A stretch of DNA of 64,000 bases from Pseudolabrys sp. (lineage in GTDB: Bacteria > Pseudomonadota > Alphaproteobacteria > Rhizobiales > Xanthobacteraceae): the NCBI GenBank assembly GCA_026125895.1, contig JAHCKG010000016.1:1-64000 (forward strand), in the 5' to 3' direction. The notes below the pieces were generated by a model. It was not told where the DNA came from. It worked only from the letters and a program-made list of their open reading frames with translations, and made no database searches. Positions 34,882 to 43,061 of the stretch are shown here, in pieces. Position 1 is the stretch's first letter. Each line of letters starts with the position of its first letter. The translations under genes and the position numbers were made by a program.

Positions 34882-36111
34882 ATGCTACCCATCAGTCGCC
34901 GGGGATTCCTCGGCACGACGGCCGCTGCCGGCGCGGCCCTTATCGGAGGATTTGGCCGGTTCACCGAAGCGCAGGCGGCGTCGGCCGCGTCGCAGTTGAG
35001 CCCCGGAGTGCCGGACGGCATCGCCGGCTATGTGCAGATGGGCACGCTGCCCGGCAAGCAGCCGCTGATCCAGCTCGCCGATCGGCCGCCGAATTATGAA
35101 TCGCCGCTCGAATATTTGCAGACGCCGATCACGCCGAACGACAAATTCTTCGTGCGCTATCACCTCGCAGACATCCCCGAGATCAAGGTCACGGATTACA
35201 GGATCAAGGTCGACGGCGACGGCGCGGCGACGCCGATGGAGCTCACGCTCGACGACCTGAAGAAGATGCCGGCGATCGAGATCGCCGCGGTCAACCAGTG
35301 CTCGGGCAACCGCCGCGGCCTGTCGAAGCCACATGTGCCGGGCGTCGAATGGGGCTACGGCGCCATGGGCTGCGCCAAATGGAAGGGTCCGCGGCTCAAG
35401 GACGTGCTCGCCAAAGCCGGCATCAAGAAGGAAGCGATCGAGGTCGCCTTCAACGGCGCCGACGGCCCAGTGGTCGACAAGACGCCGGATTTCATCAAGA
35501 GCATTCCGGCGTGGAAGGCGATGGATGAGAACACCATCATCGCCTACGAGATGAACGGCCAGCCGCTGCCGCACTTCAACGGCTTTCCGGCGCGTCTCAT
35601 CGTGCCCGGATGGACCGGCACCTACTGGATGAAGCATCTCGTGCACATCGATGTGCGCACGACACCGCAAGGCGGCTTCTGGATGAAGCCCGCTTATCGC
35701 GTGCCGGTCGGCCTGTTCCCGTTGCGAGACCGCTTCGTCTCGCAGGAGGACGCCACATCGACGCCGATCACCGAGATGGTGGTCAATTCGTTGATCACCA
35801 GCCACCGCGACGGCGCCAAGGTGAAAGCTGGCAAGGTCACCGTCTCCGGACTCGCCTGGGATGGCGGCTACGGCATCGGCAAGGTCGAGGTCTCCACCGA
35901 CGGCGGCAAGACCTGGTCCTCGGCCAAGCTCGGTGAGGATCTCGGCAAGTTCGCCTTCCGTCCGTGGAGCTTCGACGTGCAGGTGAAGGGCAAGGCCACG
36001 GTGATGGTCAACGCCACCAACGCCATTGGCCAGACGCAGGTCACCAAGCTGCTGTTCAACGGCGCCGGCTACCACAACAACGTGATGCAAAGCATCACGT
36101 TGTCCGCTTAA
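34882..36111 (+). CDS. sorA: Sulfite:cytochrome c oxidoreductase, molybdenum subunit (SorA-like)
   Basis: Oxidises sulfite to sulfate in the periplasm and passes electrons to a small cytochrome c. A Tat signal (ISRRGFLGTT) opens the protein; the molybdenum-ligand cysteine is C140 in AAVNQCSGNRRG, the SorA-type motif. EMNGQPLPHFNGFPARLIVPGWTGTYWMKHL and the C-terminal domain (VEVSTDGGKTWSSA, LLFNGAGYHNNVMQ) follow. The protein has 409 residues. AAGGAGG at about 34870 is a strong ribosome-binding site. The partner cytochrome gene starts 14 bases downstream. Confidence 0.93.
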   Translation: MLPISRRGFLGTTAAAGAALIGGFGRFTEAQAASAASQLSPGVPDGIAGYVQMGTLPGKQPLIQLADRPPNYESPLEYLQTPITPNDKFFVRYHLADIPEIKVTDYRIKVDGDGAATPMELTLDDLKKMPAIEIAAVNQCSGNRRGLSKPHVPGVEWGYGAMGCAKWKGPRLKDVLAKAGIKKEAIEVAFNGADGPVVDKTPDFIKSIPAWKAMDENTIIAYEMNGQPLPHFNGFPARLIVPGWTGTYWMKHLVHIDVRTTPQGGFWMKPAYRVPVGLFPLRDRFVSQEDATSTPITEMVVNSLITSHRDGAKVKAGKVTVSGLAWDGGYGIGKVEVSTDGGKTWSSAKLGEDLGKFAFRPWSFDVQVKGKATVMVNATNAIGQTQVTKLLFNGAGYHNNVMQSITLSA

Positions 36112-36125
36112 GGGAGGCACCGCAC

Positions 36126-36407
36126 ATGCGCATCATCATTGCCGCCATTGCGGCCATCTTCCTCGCCGGCCCGGCCTTCGCCGACGAGCAGGTCATCAAG
36201 CTCAAGCAGGCGCCGGGCGTCGACAAGGTCGAAAACAACTGCCAGGCCTGTCACACGCTGGCCTACATCCCGATGAACTCGGTCTATCTCAACGGCGCTG
36301 GCTGGGACGCCGAGGTCACCAAGATGATCAATGCCTACGGCGCCCCGGTGGACGCCGAGGACGCCAAGGCGATCGCCGAATACCTCAAGAAAAACTACGG
36401 CAGCTGA
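36126..36407 (+). CDS. sorB: Sulfite:cytochrome c oxidoreductase, cytochrome subunit (SorB-like)
   Basis: Monohaem cytochrome c of 93 residues: a signal peptide (MRIIIAAIAAIFLAGPAFADE), then the haem motif CQACH with C39, C42, H43; the methionine in YIPMNSVYL or VTKMINAY may be the axial ligand. It follows sorA by 14 bases, so it is cotranscribed. A terminator follows at 36434. Confidence 0.9.
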   Translation: MRIIIAAIAAIFLAGPAFADEQVIKLKQAPGVDKVENNCQACHTLAYIPMNSVYLNGAGWDAEVTKMINAYGAPVDAEDAKAIAEYLKKNYGS

Positions 36408-36433
36408 TACCGCCACGAGCGGCGCAACAAATC

Positions 36434-36476
36434 GGACCGGCCACTTTCCATCACAGGAACGTGGTCGGTCCTTTTT
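36434..36476 (+). terminator. Rho-independent terminator of sorAB
   Basis: GGACCGGCCAC ... GTGGTCGGTCC stem followed by TTTTT. Confidence 0.85.
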
Positions 36477-36571
36477 GCAACTCTGGCTGTGGCTTTTTCG
36501 CCCTATCAAGCCGAACCGAACGCGGCTAGAATGCGTTTTGGTTGAGGGAATCGGTTGAGGACTTGACGAAA

Positions 36572-36925
36572 ATGCGCCTGAAATTCGTTGCGACGAGCTG
36601 CGCCGCGCTCTGCGCGCTGGCCGTTCTGGCCGTGCCGGCCGATGCCCAAACGACCCGCAAACGGGTCTACGCCAACCGCGACCAGACCGTGGTCGTGACC
36701 CGTGGCGAGGACGGTAAAACCCGCACTCGCGTCATCATTCAGAAGCGCTCCTTCCTCGATCCGGGGCCGGAACTGCTGCCGGGCAGCCGCCACGACCTCG
36801 ACTACGCGCAGCAGCCCAACCACCGCGCCGACGGCATCCTCAACAACACCGTCGCCGGCGGCAACCAGACCGCCCTCCCGGGTCCGTGGGATCTGGGCCC
36901 GCGCGGTCCGTGGCTGAAGTTCTGA
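36572..36925 (+). CDS. Small secreted protein
   Basis: No function known to me. From ATG 36572 (MRLKFVATSCAALCALAVLAVPADAQTT) it has a signal peptide and a mature part of about 92 residues that is basic at first (RKRVYANRDQTVVV) and then Gly/Pro/Asn-rich (RHDLDYAQQPNHRADGILNN, GPWDLGPRGPWLKF). An in-frame ATG at 36542 is less likely. A terminator follows. Confidence 0.72.
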   Translation: MRLKFVATSCAALCALAVLAVPADAQTTRKRVYANRDQTVVVTRGEDGKTRTRVIIQKRSFLDPGPELLPGSRHDLDYAQQPNHRADGILNNTVAGGNQTALPGPWDLGPRGPWLKF

Positions 36926-36949
36926 GAGCCTTGGCTTCGCAGAGATAGA

Positions 36950-36980
36950 AAACGCGGCCCACCGGGCCGCGTTTTTGTTT
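36950..36980 (+). terminator. Rho-independent terminator
   Basis: AACGCGGCCC-ACC-GGGCCGCGTTTTTGTTT. It lies at the convergent end with nrdB and could serve both strands. Confidence 0.85.
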
Positions 36981-36996
36981 GAGCCCGCGGGCCGAC

Positions 36997-38079
36997 TCAG
37001 CTTTTCACCGTGTCGAACTGCGCCCAGACCCCGCTGTCGCCGTCCCACGATCCGCGGCTAGCGCCCTTGGAATATTCCGTGGCGCGCTGCTCGAAGAAAT
37101 TGGCGTGCTCGACGCCGTTGAGAATTTCGACCAGCCAAGGCAGCGGATGTGGCTTGAGCTGGGTGTAGCCGCCCTCTGTCTGTTCGAAATAGCCGAAGGT
37201 GGTCGGCAGCCGAAGCTGCGTCAGTCGCCAATCGGCGACGTAGCGCACATAGGCGTGGATGTCCGCCGGCGTCATGCCGCCGATATCGCCGAGGCCGAAA
37301 GCGAGATCGACGAAGCTCTCCTCCAGCTTCACCATCGTCTTTGCCACATCGACGATGTCGTCGCGCACCGCCGGCGTCAGCGCGCCGGTCTCGCGATTCC
37401 ATTCGTGGAACAGCTTGATGATGCCCTCGCAATGCAGACTCTCGTCGCGCACCGACCAGCTCACGATCTGACCCATGCCGTTCATCTTGTTGTGGCGCGG
37501 GAAATTGAGCAGCATGGCGAAGCTGGCGAACAGCGCCATGCCTTCGGTGAAGGCGCCGAACATGGCGAGCGTGCGCGACACGTCGGCCACCGTATCGACG
37601 CCAAACTCGTGCATGTAGTCGGCCTTGGCGCGCATTTCCGAATAGTCGCGGAACGCCTCGAACTCCGTCTTCGGCATGCCGAGCGTCTTGAGCAGCAGCG
37701 CATAGGCGTCGATATGCACGGTCTCCATGTTGGTGAAGGCGGCCATCATCATCTGCACCGCGAGCGGCTGGAAGATCGGGATGTAGCGCTTGAGGTAGTT
37801 GTCGCCGACCTCGATGTCCGACTGCGTGAAGAAGCGGAAGATCTGCGTCAGCAGCGCCCGCTCGTTCGGCGTCACGCGCTCCGACGCCCAGTCCTTGAGG
37901 TCGCCGCCGAGCGGCACCTCTTCGCCCATCCAGTGCGTCTGCTGCTGGCGCTTCCAGAACTCATAGGCCCAGCCGTAGCGATCGACGTCGTAGGTGCCGG
38001 TCGATTCAAGGAGGCCGATCTTGCCCGTGCCGATGAGAACCCGGGGATCGAAGGCTCCGAACGCTTCGCTTACTGACAT
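36997..38079 (-). CDS. nrdB: Ribonucleotide reductase, class Ia beta subunit
   Basis: Small R2 subunit holding the diiron-tyrosyl radical cofactor. Iron-ligand regions are QSDIEVGDNYLK, FTNMETVHIDAY (E..H) and RDESLHCEG (E..H). From ATG 38079 (MSVSEAFGAFDPRVL) it has 360 residues. Its start overlaps the end of nrdA (stop at 38070-38072), so the two are coupled. The pair lies under a cobalamin riboswitch. Confidence 0.95.
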   Translation of the reverse strand: MSVSEAFGAFDPRVLIGTGKIGLLESTGTYDVDRYGWAYEFWKRQQQTHWMGEEVPLGGDLKDWASERVTPNERALLTQIFRFFTQSDIEVGDNYLKRYIPIFQPLAVQMMMAAFTNMETVHIDAYALLLKTLGMPKTEFEAFRDYSEMRAKADYMHEFGVDTVADVSRTLAMFGAFTEGMALFASFAMLLNFPRHNKMNGMGQIVSWSVRDESLHCEGIIKLFHEWNRETGALTPAVRDDIVDVAKTMVKLEESFVDLAFGLGDIGGMTPADIHAYVRYVADWRLTQLRLPTTFGYFEQTEGGYTQLKPHPLPWLVEILNGVEHANFFEQRATEYSKGASRGSWDGDSGVWAQFDTVKS

Positions 38080-40010
38080 GCGAGGCACTCCTCGTAGTCG
38101 GCGCGAATAGGCGTCGTAAGCGCGTCGGCCGCGGCCTTCTCGCCCTGCTGGCCGACGAAGGCGGCGCGCGAGATCGACTTGGAGCGACAGTAATAGAGGC
38201 TCTTCAGCCCCTTCTTCCATGCCGTCCAGTGCAGCATGTGCAGGTCCCATTTATCGATGTCGGCCGGCAGATAGACGTTGATCGACTGGCTCTGGCAGAT
38301 GAACGGCGTGCGGTCGGCGGCGAGCTCGATGACCCAGCGCTGATCGATCTCGAAAGCGGTGCGATAGATCGCCTTCTCGTGCTCGCTCAGGCAATCGAGA
38401 TGCGCCACGGAGCCCTCGTGCTCGATGATCGATTGCCACACCTCCGGCGTATCGGCGCTCTTCGACGCCAGCAGCCGCGCCAGGTGCCGGTTGCGCACCG
38501 AGATCGCGCCCGACAAGGTCTTGTGCGTGTAGATGTTGGCCGGGATCGGCTCGACGCAGGCGCTGGCGCCGCCGCAAATGATGCTGATCGAGGCGGTGGG
38601 CGCGATCGCGAGCTTGTGCGAGAAGCGCGCCATGACGCCGCGCTCCAGAGCGTCGGGACAGGGCCCGCGCTCCTTGGCCAGGGCCACCGAGGCGGCGTCG
38701 GCATCGCGGCGGATCTTGCGGAACATCTTCATGTTCCACGATTTGGCCATCGCGCTTTCGAACGGCACGCCCTTCGACTGCAGGAAGGAGTGGAAGCCCA
38801 TGATGCCGAGGCCGACCGAGCGCTCGCGCAGCGCCGCGTAGCGCGCCCGCTTCATGCCGTCCGGCGCGACATTGATGAAGTGCGTCAGCACATTGTCGAG
38901 GAAACGCATGACGTCCTCGACGAAGCCCGGCGCTTCGGCCCACTGATCCCAGGTCTCGACATTGAGCGACGACAGGCAGCACACCGCGGTGCGCTCCTCG
39001 CCGCGATGATCGACGCCGGTCGGCAGCGTGATCTCGCTGCACAGGTTGGACGTCGAGACCTTGAGGCCGAGTTCGCGCTGATGCTTGGGCAGCGCGCCGT
39101 TCACCGCGTCGATGAACAACAGATACGGCTCGCCTGTCTGCAGCCGGGTCTCGAGGATTCGCTGCCAGAGCTGGCGCGCGTTGACCTCGCGCACCGTCTC
39201 GCCGGACTTCGGGCTGCGCAGCGCGAACATGGCGTTGTCCTTCACCGCCTGCATGAAAGCATCGGTGATGTTGATGCCGTGATGCAGGTTCAGCCCCTTG
39301 CGGTTGAAGTCGCCGGAGGCTTTGCGGATCTCGAGGAATTCCTCGATCTCCGGATGATGGATGTCGAGATAGACCGCCGCCGAGCCGCGGCGCAGCGAGC
39401 CCTGGCTGATCGCCAGCGTCAGGCCGTCCATGACGTGGATGAACGGTATGATACCGGAGGTGACGCCGCCTTTGACCTTCTCGCCGATCGAACGGACCTT
39501 GCCCCAATAAGTGCCGATGCCGCCGCCATTGGACGCGAGCCAGACATTCTCGTTCCAGGTCGTGACGATGCCGTCGAGCGAATCCGGCACGGCGTTGAGG
39601 AAGCAGGAGATCGGCAGGCCGCGCGTGGTGCCGCCGTTCGACAGCACCGGTGTCGCAGGCATGAACCACAGCTTCGACATCGCATCGTACAGGCGCTGCG
39701 CGTGCGCGATGTCGTCGGCGAAGGCGCAGGCGACGCGCGCGAACATGTCCTGATAGCTCTCGCCGGCGAGCAGATAGCGATCGTTCAGCGTCAGCTTGCC
39801 GAAGGCGGTCAGGAGATCGTCGCGCGAGCGGTCGAGCTTGAGATCGGACGGCTGCGGCGCCGGCGCCAGAGGCTGCGGAAGCGGCGCGCGCTGCGGTGTC
39901 GCAACGAGCGTGAGCTCAGGCTCGGCCAGGGCCGGCCGCGGCGGTTTGGTGGAGATGATTGTCGGCGGAACAAGTTGACCGTTGCGGTCGAAGTCGTAGG
40001 CGAAGGCCAT
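38070..40010 (-). CDS. nrdA: Ribonucleotide reductase, class Ia alpha subunit
   Basis: Catalytic R1 subunit, reducing ribonucleoside diphosphates. The active-site cysteine region STSNLCSEITLP, PISCFLNAVPDS, and the loop blocks APTASISIICGGASACVEP and QSQSINVYLP are present. The C-terminal tail ends ECLACQ, the CxxC that transfers electrons. From ATG 40010 (MAFAYDFDRNGQLVPP) it has 646 residues. The N-terminus carries a proline-rich stretch instead of a clear ATP-cone. nrdB overlaps its 3' end. Confidence 0.95.
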   Translation of the reverse strand: MAFAYDFDRNGQLVPPTIISTKPPRPALAEPELTLVATPQRAPLPQPLAPAPQPSDLKLDRSRDDLLTAFGKLTLNDRYLLAGESYQDMFARVACAFADDIAHAQRLYDAMSKLWFMPATPVLSNGGTTRGLPISCFLNAVPDSLDGIVTTWNENVWLASNGGGIGTYWGKVRSIGEKVKGGVTSGIIPFIHVMDGLTLAISQGSLRRGSAAVYLDIHHPEIEEFLEIRKASGDFNRKGLNLHHGINITDAFMQAVKDNAMFALRSPKSGETVREVNARQLWQRILETRLQTGEPYLLFIDAVNGALPKHQRELGLKVSTSNLCSEITLPTGVDHRGEERTAVCCLSSLNVETWDQWAEAPGFVEDVMRFLDNVLTHFINVAPDGMKRARYAALRERSVGLGIMGFHSFLQSKGVPFESAMAKSWNMKMFRKIRRDADAASVALAKERGPCPDALERGVMARFSHKLAIAPTASISIICGGASACVEPIPANIYTHKTLSGAISVRNRHLARLLASKSADTPEVWQSIIEHEGSVAHLDCLSEHEKAIYRTAFEIDQRWVIELAADRTPFICQSQSINVYLPADIDKWDLHMLHWTAWKKGLKSLYYCRSKSISRAAFVGQQGEKAAADALTTPIRADYEECLACQ

Positions 40011-40121
40011 CAGCAACCCCGTGATGTGGGGGCAGGAGACCGATGGATGCTTGTGAGACGCATGTCCGGGCGGACGTGCACAAGCGACCCGCCGGGGCAC
40101 CCCGCCCGTGGACGATTTCAG

Positions 40122-40365
40122 CGGTCACGGCAGGTCTCCTGGCTCGCGGGTCGCTGTTGTCATCAAGCCTTCCCGATACCAATCGGCATCAGTGGCATTG
40201 CCAAAGCGTGACCGGTCTCGACCGGACGCCGTGCTGGCATTGCAGATGACAACTCGCCGCTTACAGTTGCGGGGGCAGCTCCGGTTTAGTCCGCAAGGAC
40301 GCACCGGATTCCCTCTTAGCCTTTCACTCCACAAGATGTGGAAACGAAAAGACCGTGACGCCTAG
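40122..40365 (-). promoter_or_regulatory. Cobalamin (B12) riboswitch upstream of nrdAB
   Basis: Read on the minus strand, the region holds the B12 box AGCCAGGAGACCTGCC (40129-40144), the core GCAACTGTAAGCGG, and the GAATCCGGTGCG ... AACCGGAGCTGCCCCC segments of cobalamin riboswitches. It lies about 110 bases from the nrdA ATG. The remaining leader (40011-40121) contains CCCC-ACATCAC-GGGG just before the start, which could hide the ribosome-binding GGGG. With B12 bound, nrdAB should be turned down. Confidence 0.93.
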
Positions 40366-40382
40366 ATTTAGCGTCACGGCCC
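40350..40382 (-). terminator. Terminator of leuB or operator palindrome
   Basis: On the minus strand CCGTGACGC-TAAATCTAG-GCGTCACGG is followed by TCTTTTC. It suits a terminator for leuB but overlaps the -10 region of the candidate nrdA promoter, so an operator role is also possible. Confidence 0.6.
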
Positions 40383-40396
40383 CTCGATTCGTCAAG
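40366..40396 (-). promoter_or_regulatory. Candidate promoter of the nrdAB transcript
   Basis: On the minus strand TTGACG (40391-40396) and CTAAAT (40366-40371) are 19 bases apart, or 18 with the frame GCTAAA. The start would fall near 40358, at the beginning of the riboswitch. Confidence 0.4.
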
Positions 40397-40448
40397 CTGC
40401 AATTCGGAATGTCGCGTCCCGCCGCGAACAGCGGGGACAACGTCAGGC

Positions 40449-41555
40449 CTACATCGCTTCCAGTTCGGCGAGGATCGCCGAGCCCATCTCCGACGTGCTC
40501 ACGGTCTTCTCGCCGGCGGTGGCGATGTCCGCGGTGCGCACGCCCTTGTCGAGCGTGGCGGCAATCGCCTTGTCGATCATGTCGGCCTCCTTGCCCATGT
40601 CGAACGAGTAGCGCAGCGCCATGCCGAACGAGGCGATCATCGCGATCGGATTGGCGAGGCCCTTGCCGGCGATATCCGGCGCCGAGCCGTGCACCGGCTC
40701 ATACATCGCCTTGCGCCGCTTGGTCTTGGGATCGACTTCGCCGAGCGAGGCCGACGCCAGCATGCCGAGCGAGCCGGTGAGCATCGCCGCGATATCCGAC
40801 AGCATGTCGCCGAACAGGTTGTCACAGACGATGACGTCGAACTGCTTCGGATTGCGCACGAGCTGCATGCCGCCGGAATCGGCGAGCTGATGCTCCAGCT
40901 TTACGTCCTTGAATTCGCGGTCGTGCGTCTGCTGCACGACTTCCTTCCAGAGTACGCCGCTCTTCATGACGTTGTTCTTTTCCATCGACGTCACCTTGTT
41001 CTTGCGCTTGCGCGCCAGTTCGAAGGCGACGCGCGAAATGCGCTCGATCTCGTAGGTGTCGTAGACCTGCGTATCGACCGCGCGCTTCTGGCCGTTGCCG
41101 AGATCGGTGATGGTCTTCGGCTCGCCGAAATACACGCCGCCGGTCAGCTCGCGCAGGATCATGATGTCGAGGCCCTCGACCAGCTCGCGCTTGAGCGAGG
41201 AGGCATCGGCCAGCGCCGGATAGGTCACGGCAGGGCGCAGGTTGGCGTAGAGGTCGAGCTCCTTGCGCAGACGCAGGAGGCCCGCTTCGGGCCGCGCCTC
41301 ATACGGCACGTTGGCCCACTGCGGGCCGCCGACAGCGCCGAAGATGATGGCGTCGGCGGCCTTGGCCTTGGCCATCGTGGCGTCCGAGATCGAGGTCTTG
41401 TCGGCATCGTAGGAGGCGCCGCCCACCAGCCCTTCCTCATAGGCGAACTTGTCCGGGCCCTTCTTGTTGAAGAATTCGATGAGCCGCTTCACCTCGTTCA
41501 TCACTTCGGGACCGATGCCGTCGCCCGGCAGCAGGAGCAAATTGTGGGTCGCCAT
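40449..41555 (-). CDS. leuB: 3-isopropylmalate dehydrogenase
   Basis: Oxidatively decarboxylates 3-isopropylmalate with NAD in leucine synthesis. [19 protein letters not shown] at the N-terminus, [14 protein letters not shown], the Mg-binding [20 protein letters not shown] and NAD-binding [18 protein letters not shown] are all present. The protein has 368 residues. It is separate from leuC and leuD in this genome. Confidence 0.96.
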   Translation of the reverse strand: MATHNLLLLPGDGIGPEVMNEVKRLIEFFNKKGPDKFAYEEGLVGGASYDADKTSISDATMAKAKAADAIIFGAVGGPQWANVPYEARPEAGLLRLRKELDLYANLRPAVTYPALADASSLKRELVEGLDIMILRELTGGVYFGEPKTITDLGNGQKRAVDTQVYDTYEIERISRVAFELARKRKNKVTSMEKNNVMKSGVLWKEVVQQTHDREFKDVKLEHQLADSGGMQLVRNPKQFDVIVCDNLFGDMLSDIAAMLTGSLGMLASASLGEVDPKTKRRKAMYEPVHGSAPDIAGKGLANPIAMIASFGMALRYSFDMGKEADMIDKAIAATLDKGVRTADIATAGEKTVSTSEMGSAILAELEAM

Positions 41556-41706
41556 TGACGCCTCTTTTCTACGTTTCGCCCGTTTCCTCGCCCTGGGGGA
41601 CCGGCCCGCACGGCAAAAACTGGCGGATTGCTAAAGCCTCGCCCGCCCCTTGGCAACCGCGCGGGAGAGGCCCAGCTTTTCCCTGGGCGCAGGGCCGGAG
41701 ACTGAA

Positions 41707-42969
41707 ATGAGCGTGCAAATCCCTCGAATTATCGTCGTCGGCGCCGGCTTCGGCGGGCTGGAGACCGTCCGGGCGCTGCGCCGCGCCCCGGCCGACATCA
41801 CCGTCATCGACCGGCAGAACCACCACTGCTTCCAGCCGCTGCTCTATCAGGTCGCGACCGCGGCCCTGTCGCCGGCCGAGATCGCCTGGCCGATCCGCCA
41901 CATCCTGCGCACGCAGAAGAACGCCACCGTTCTGATGGAGGACGTGCTCGGCGTCGATCCGGCGCGCAAGGTGCTCATCACCAATTTCGGCGAGATGCCG
42001 TTCGATTACCTCGTCCTGGCGACGGGCGCGATGCACTCCTATTTCGGCCACGACCAGTGGGCGCCTTTCGCGCCGGGCCTCAAGCGCATCGACGACGGCA
42101 CGCGCATCCGCCGCCAGATCCTCATCGCCTTCGAGAAGGCCGAGATCGCCACGGACACCGAGGCGCAGCGGCGCCTGCTCACCTTCGTCATCGTCGGCGG
42201 CGGAGCCACCGGCGTCGAGATGGCCGGCGCCATCGCCGAGATCGCGCGGCAGACGCTGGCGATGGACTTCCGCCGCATCGATCCGCGCAATGCGCGCATC
42301 GTGCTGGTCGAAGCCGGGCCGCGCCTGCTGCCGGCCTTTCCGCCGGAGCAATCCGATTACGTCCGCACCGTGCTGACCAAGGCCGGCGTCACGGTGATGA
42401 CGGATACCATGGTGACGAAATGCGACGCCGGCGGCGTCGAGCTCGGCAGTCAGCGCCTGCCCGCCGCCACCGTCATCTGGGCCGCCGGCGTCATGTCGTC
42501 ACCGGCGGCGAAGTGGCTCGGCGCCGAGGCCGACCGCGCCGGCCGCACCAAGGTCAATGCCGATCTGTCGGTGCCCGGCCATCCCGACATCTTCGTCATC
42601 GGCGACGCCGCGGCGGTTATGGATGCGAACGGCAAGCCGGTGCCGGGCATCGCGCCGGCCGCCAAGCAGATGGGCCACTATGTCGGGAGCCTCATCGCCG
42701 CGCGCATAGCCGGCCGCGATAACGGCAAGCCGTTCCGCTACATGCATCTCGGCGATCTTGCCACCATCGGCCGCCGCGCCGCCGTGGTGCAACTCGGCCG
42801 CTTCCGCCTGCGCGGCTATTTCGGCTGGTGGTTCTGGGGCATCGCCCATATCTATTTTCTGATCGGCATCCGCAACCGCTTCATCGTCGCCTTCAGCTGG
42901 TTGTGGAGCTACCTCACCTTCCAGCGTGGCGCGCGCCTGATAACGCGCGCGCATGACGACAATCCCTGA
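41707..42969 (+). CDS. ndh: Type II NADH dehydrogenase (NDH-2)
   Basis: Single-subunit FAD enzyme that passes electrons from NADH to quinone without proton pumping. FAD motif VVGAGFGGLE is near residues 9-18; the NADH-binding VIVGGGATGVEMAGAIAEIA is near residue 163; HPDIFVIGDAAAV is the second FAD block. The C-terminal part (YFGWWFWGIAHIYFLIGIR) is hydrophobic and basic, the usual membrane anchor. From ATG 41707 (MSVQIPRIIVV) it has 420 residues. Confidence 0.92.
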   Translation: MSVQIPRIIVVGAGFGGLETVRALRRAPADITVIDRQNHHCFQPLLYQVATAALSPAEIAWPIRHILRTQKNATVLMEDVLGVDPARKVLITNFGEMPFDYLVLATGAMHSYFGHDQWAPFAPGLKRIDDGTRIRRQILIAFEKAEIATDTEAQRRLLTFVIVGGGATGVEMAGAIAEIARQTLAMDFRRIDPRNARIVLVEAGPRLLPAFPPEQSDYVRTVLTKAGVTVMTDTMVTKCDAGGVELGSQRLPAATVIWAAGVMSSPAAKWLGAEADRAGRTKVNADLSVPGHPDIFVIGDAAAVMDANGKPVPGIAPAAKQMGHYVGSLIAARIAGRDNGKPFRYMHLGDLATIGRRAAVVQLGRFRLRGYFGWWFWGIAHIYFLIGIRNRFIVAFSWLWSYLTFQRGARLITRAHDDNP

Positions 42970-43061
42970 AGACGACGGGTCGATTGTCATACGCCTTTGC
43001 GACAATGGGCAGGCTCGCCGATCGCTGCTAGGGTCGCGGCGGGCAAGGTCAGGAGTATTTC

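Noticed and set aside
38229-40211. Long plus-strand frame (660 codons) opposite nrdA
   Set aside because: Same mirror-image composition; nrdA on the other strand has all family motifs.
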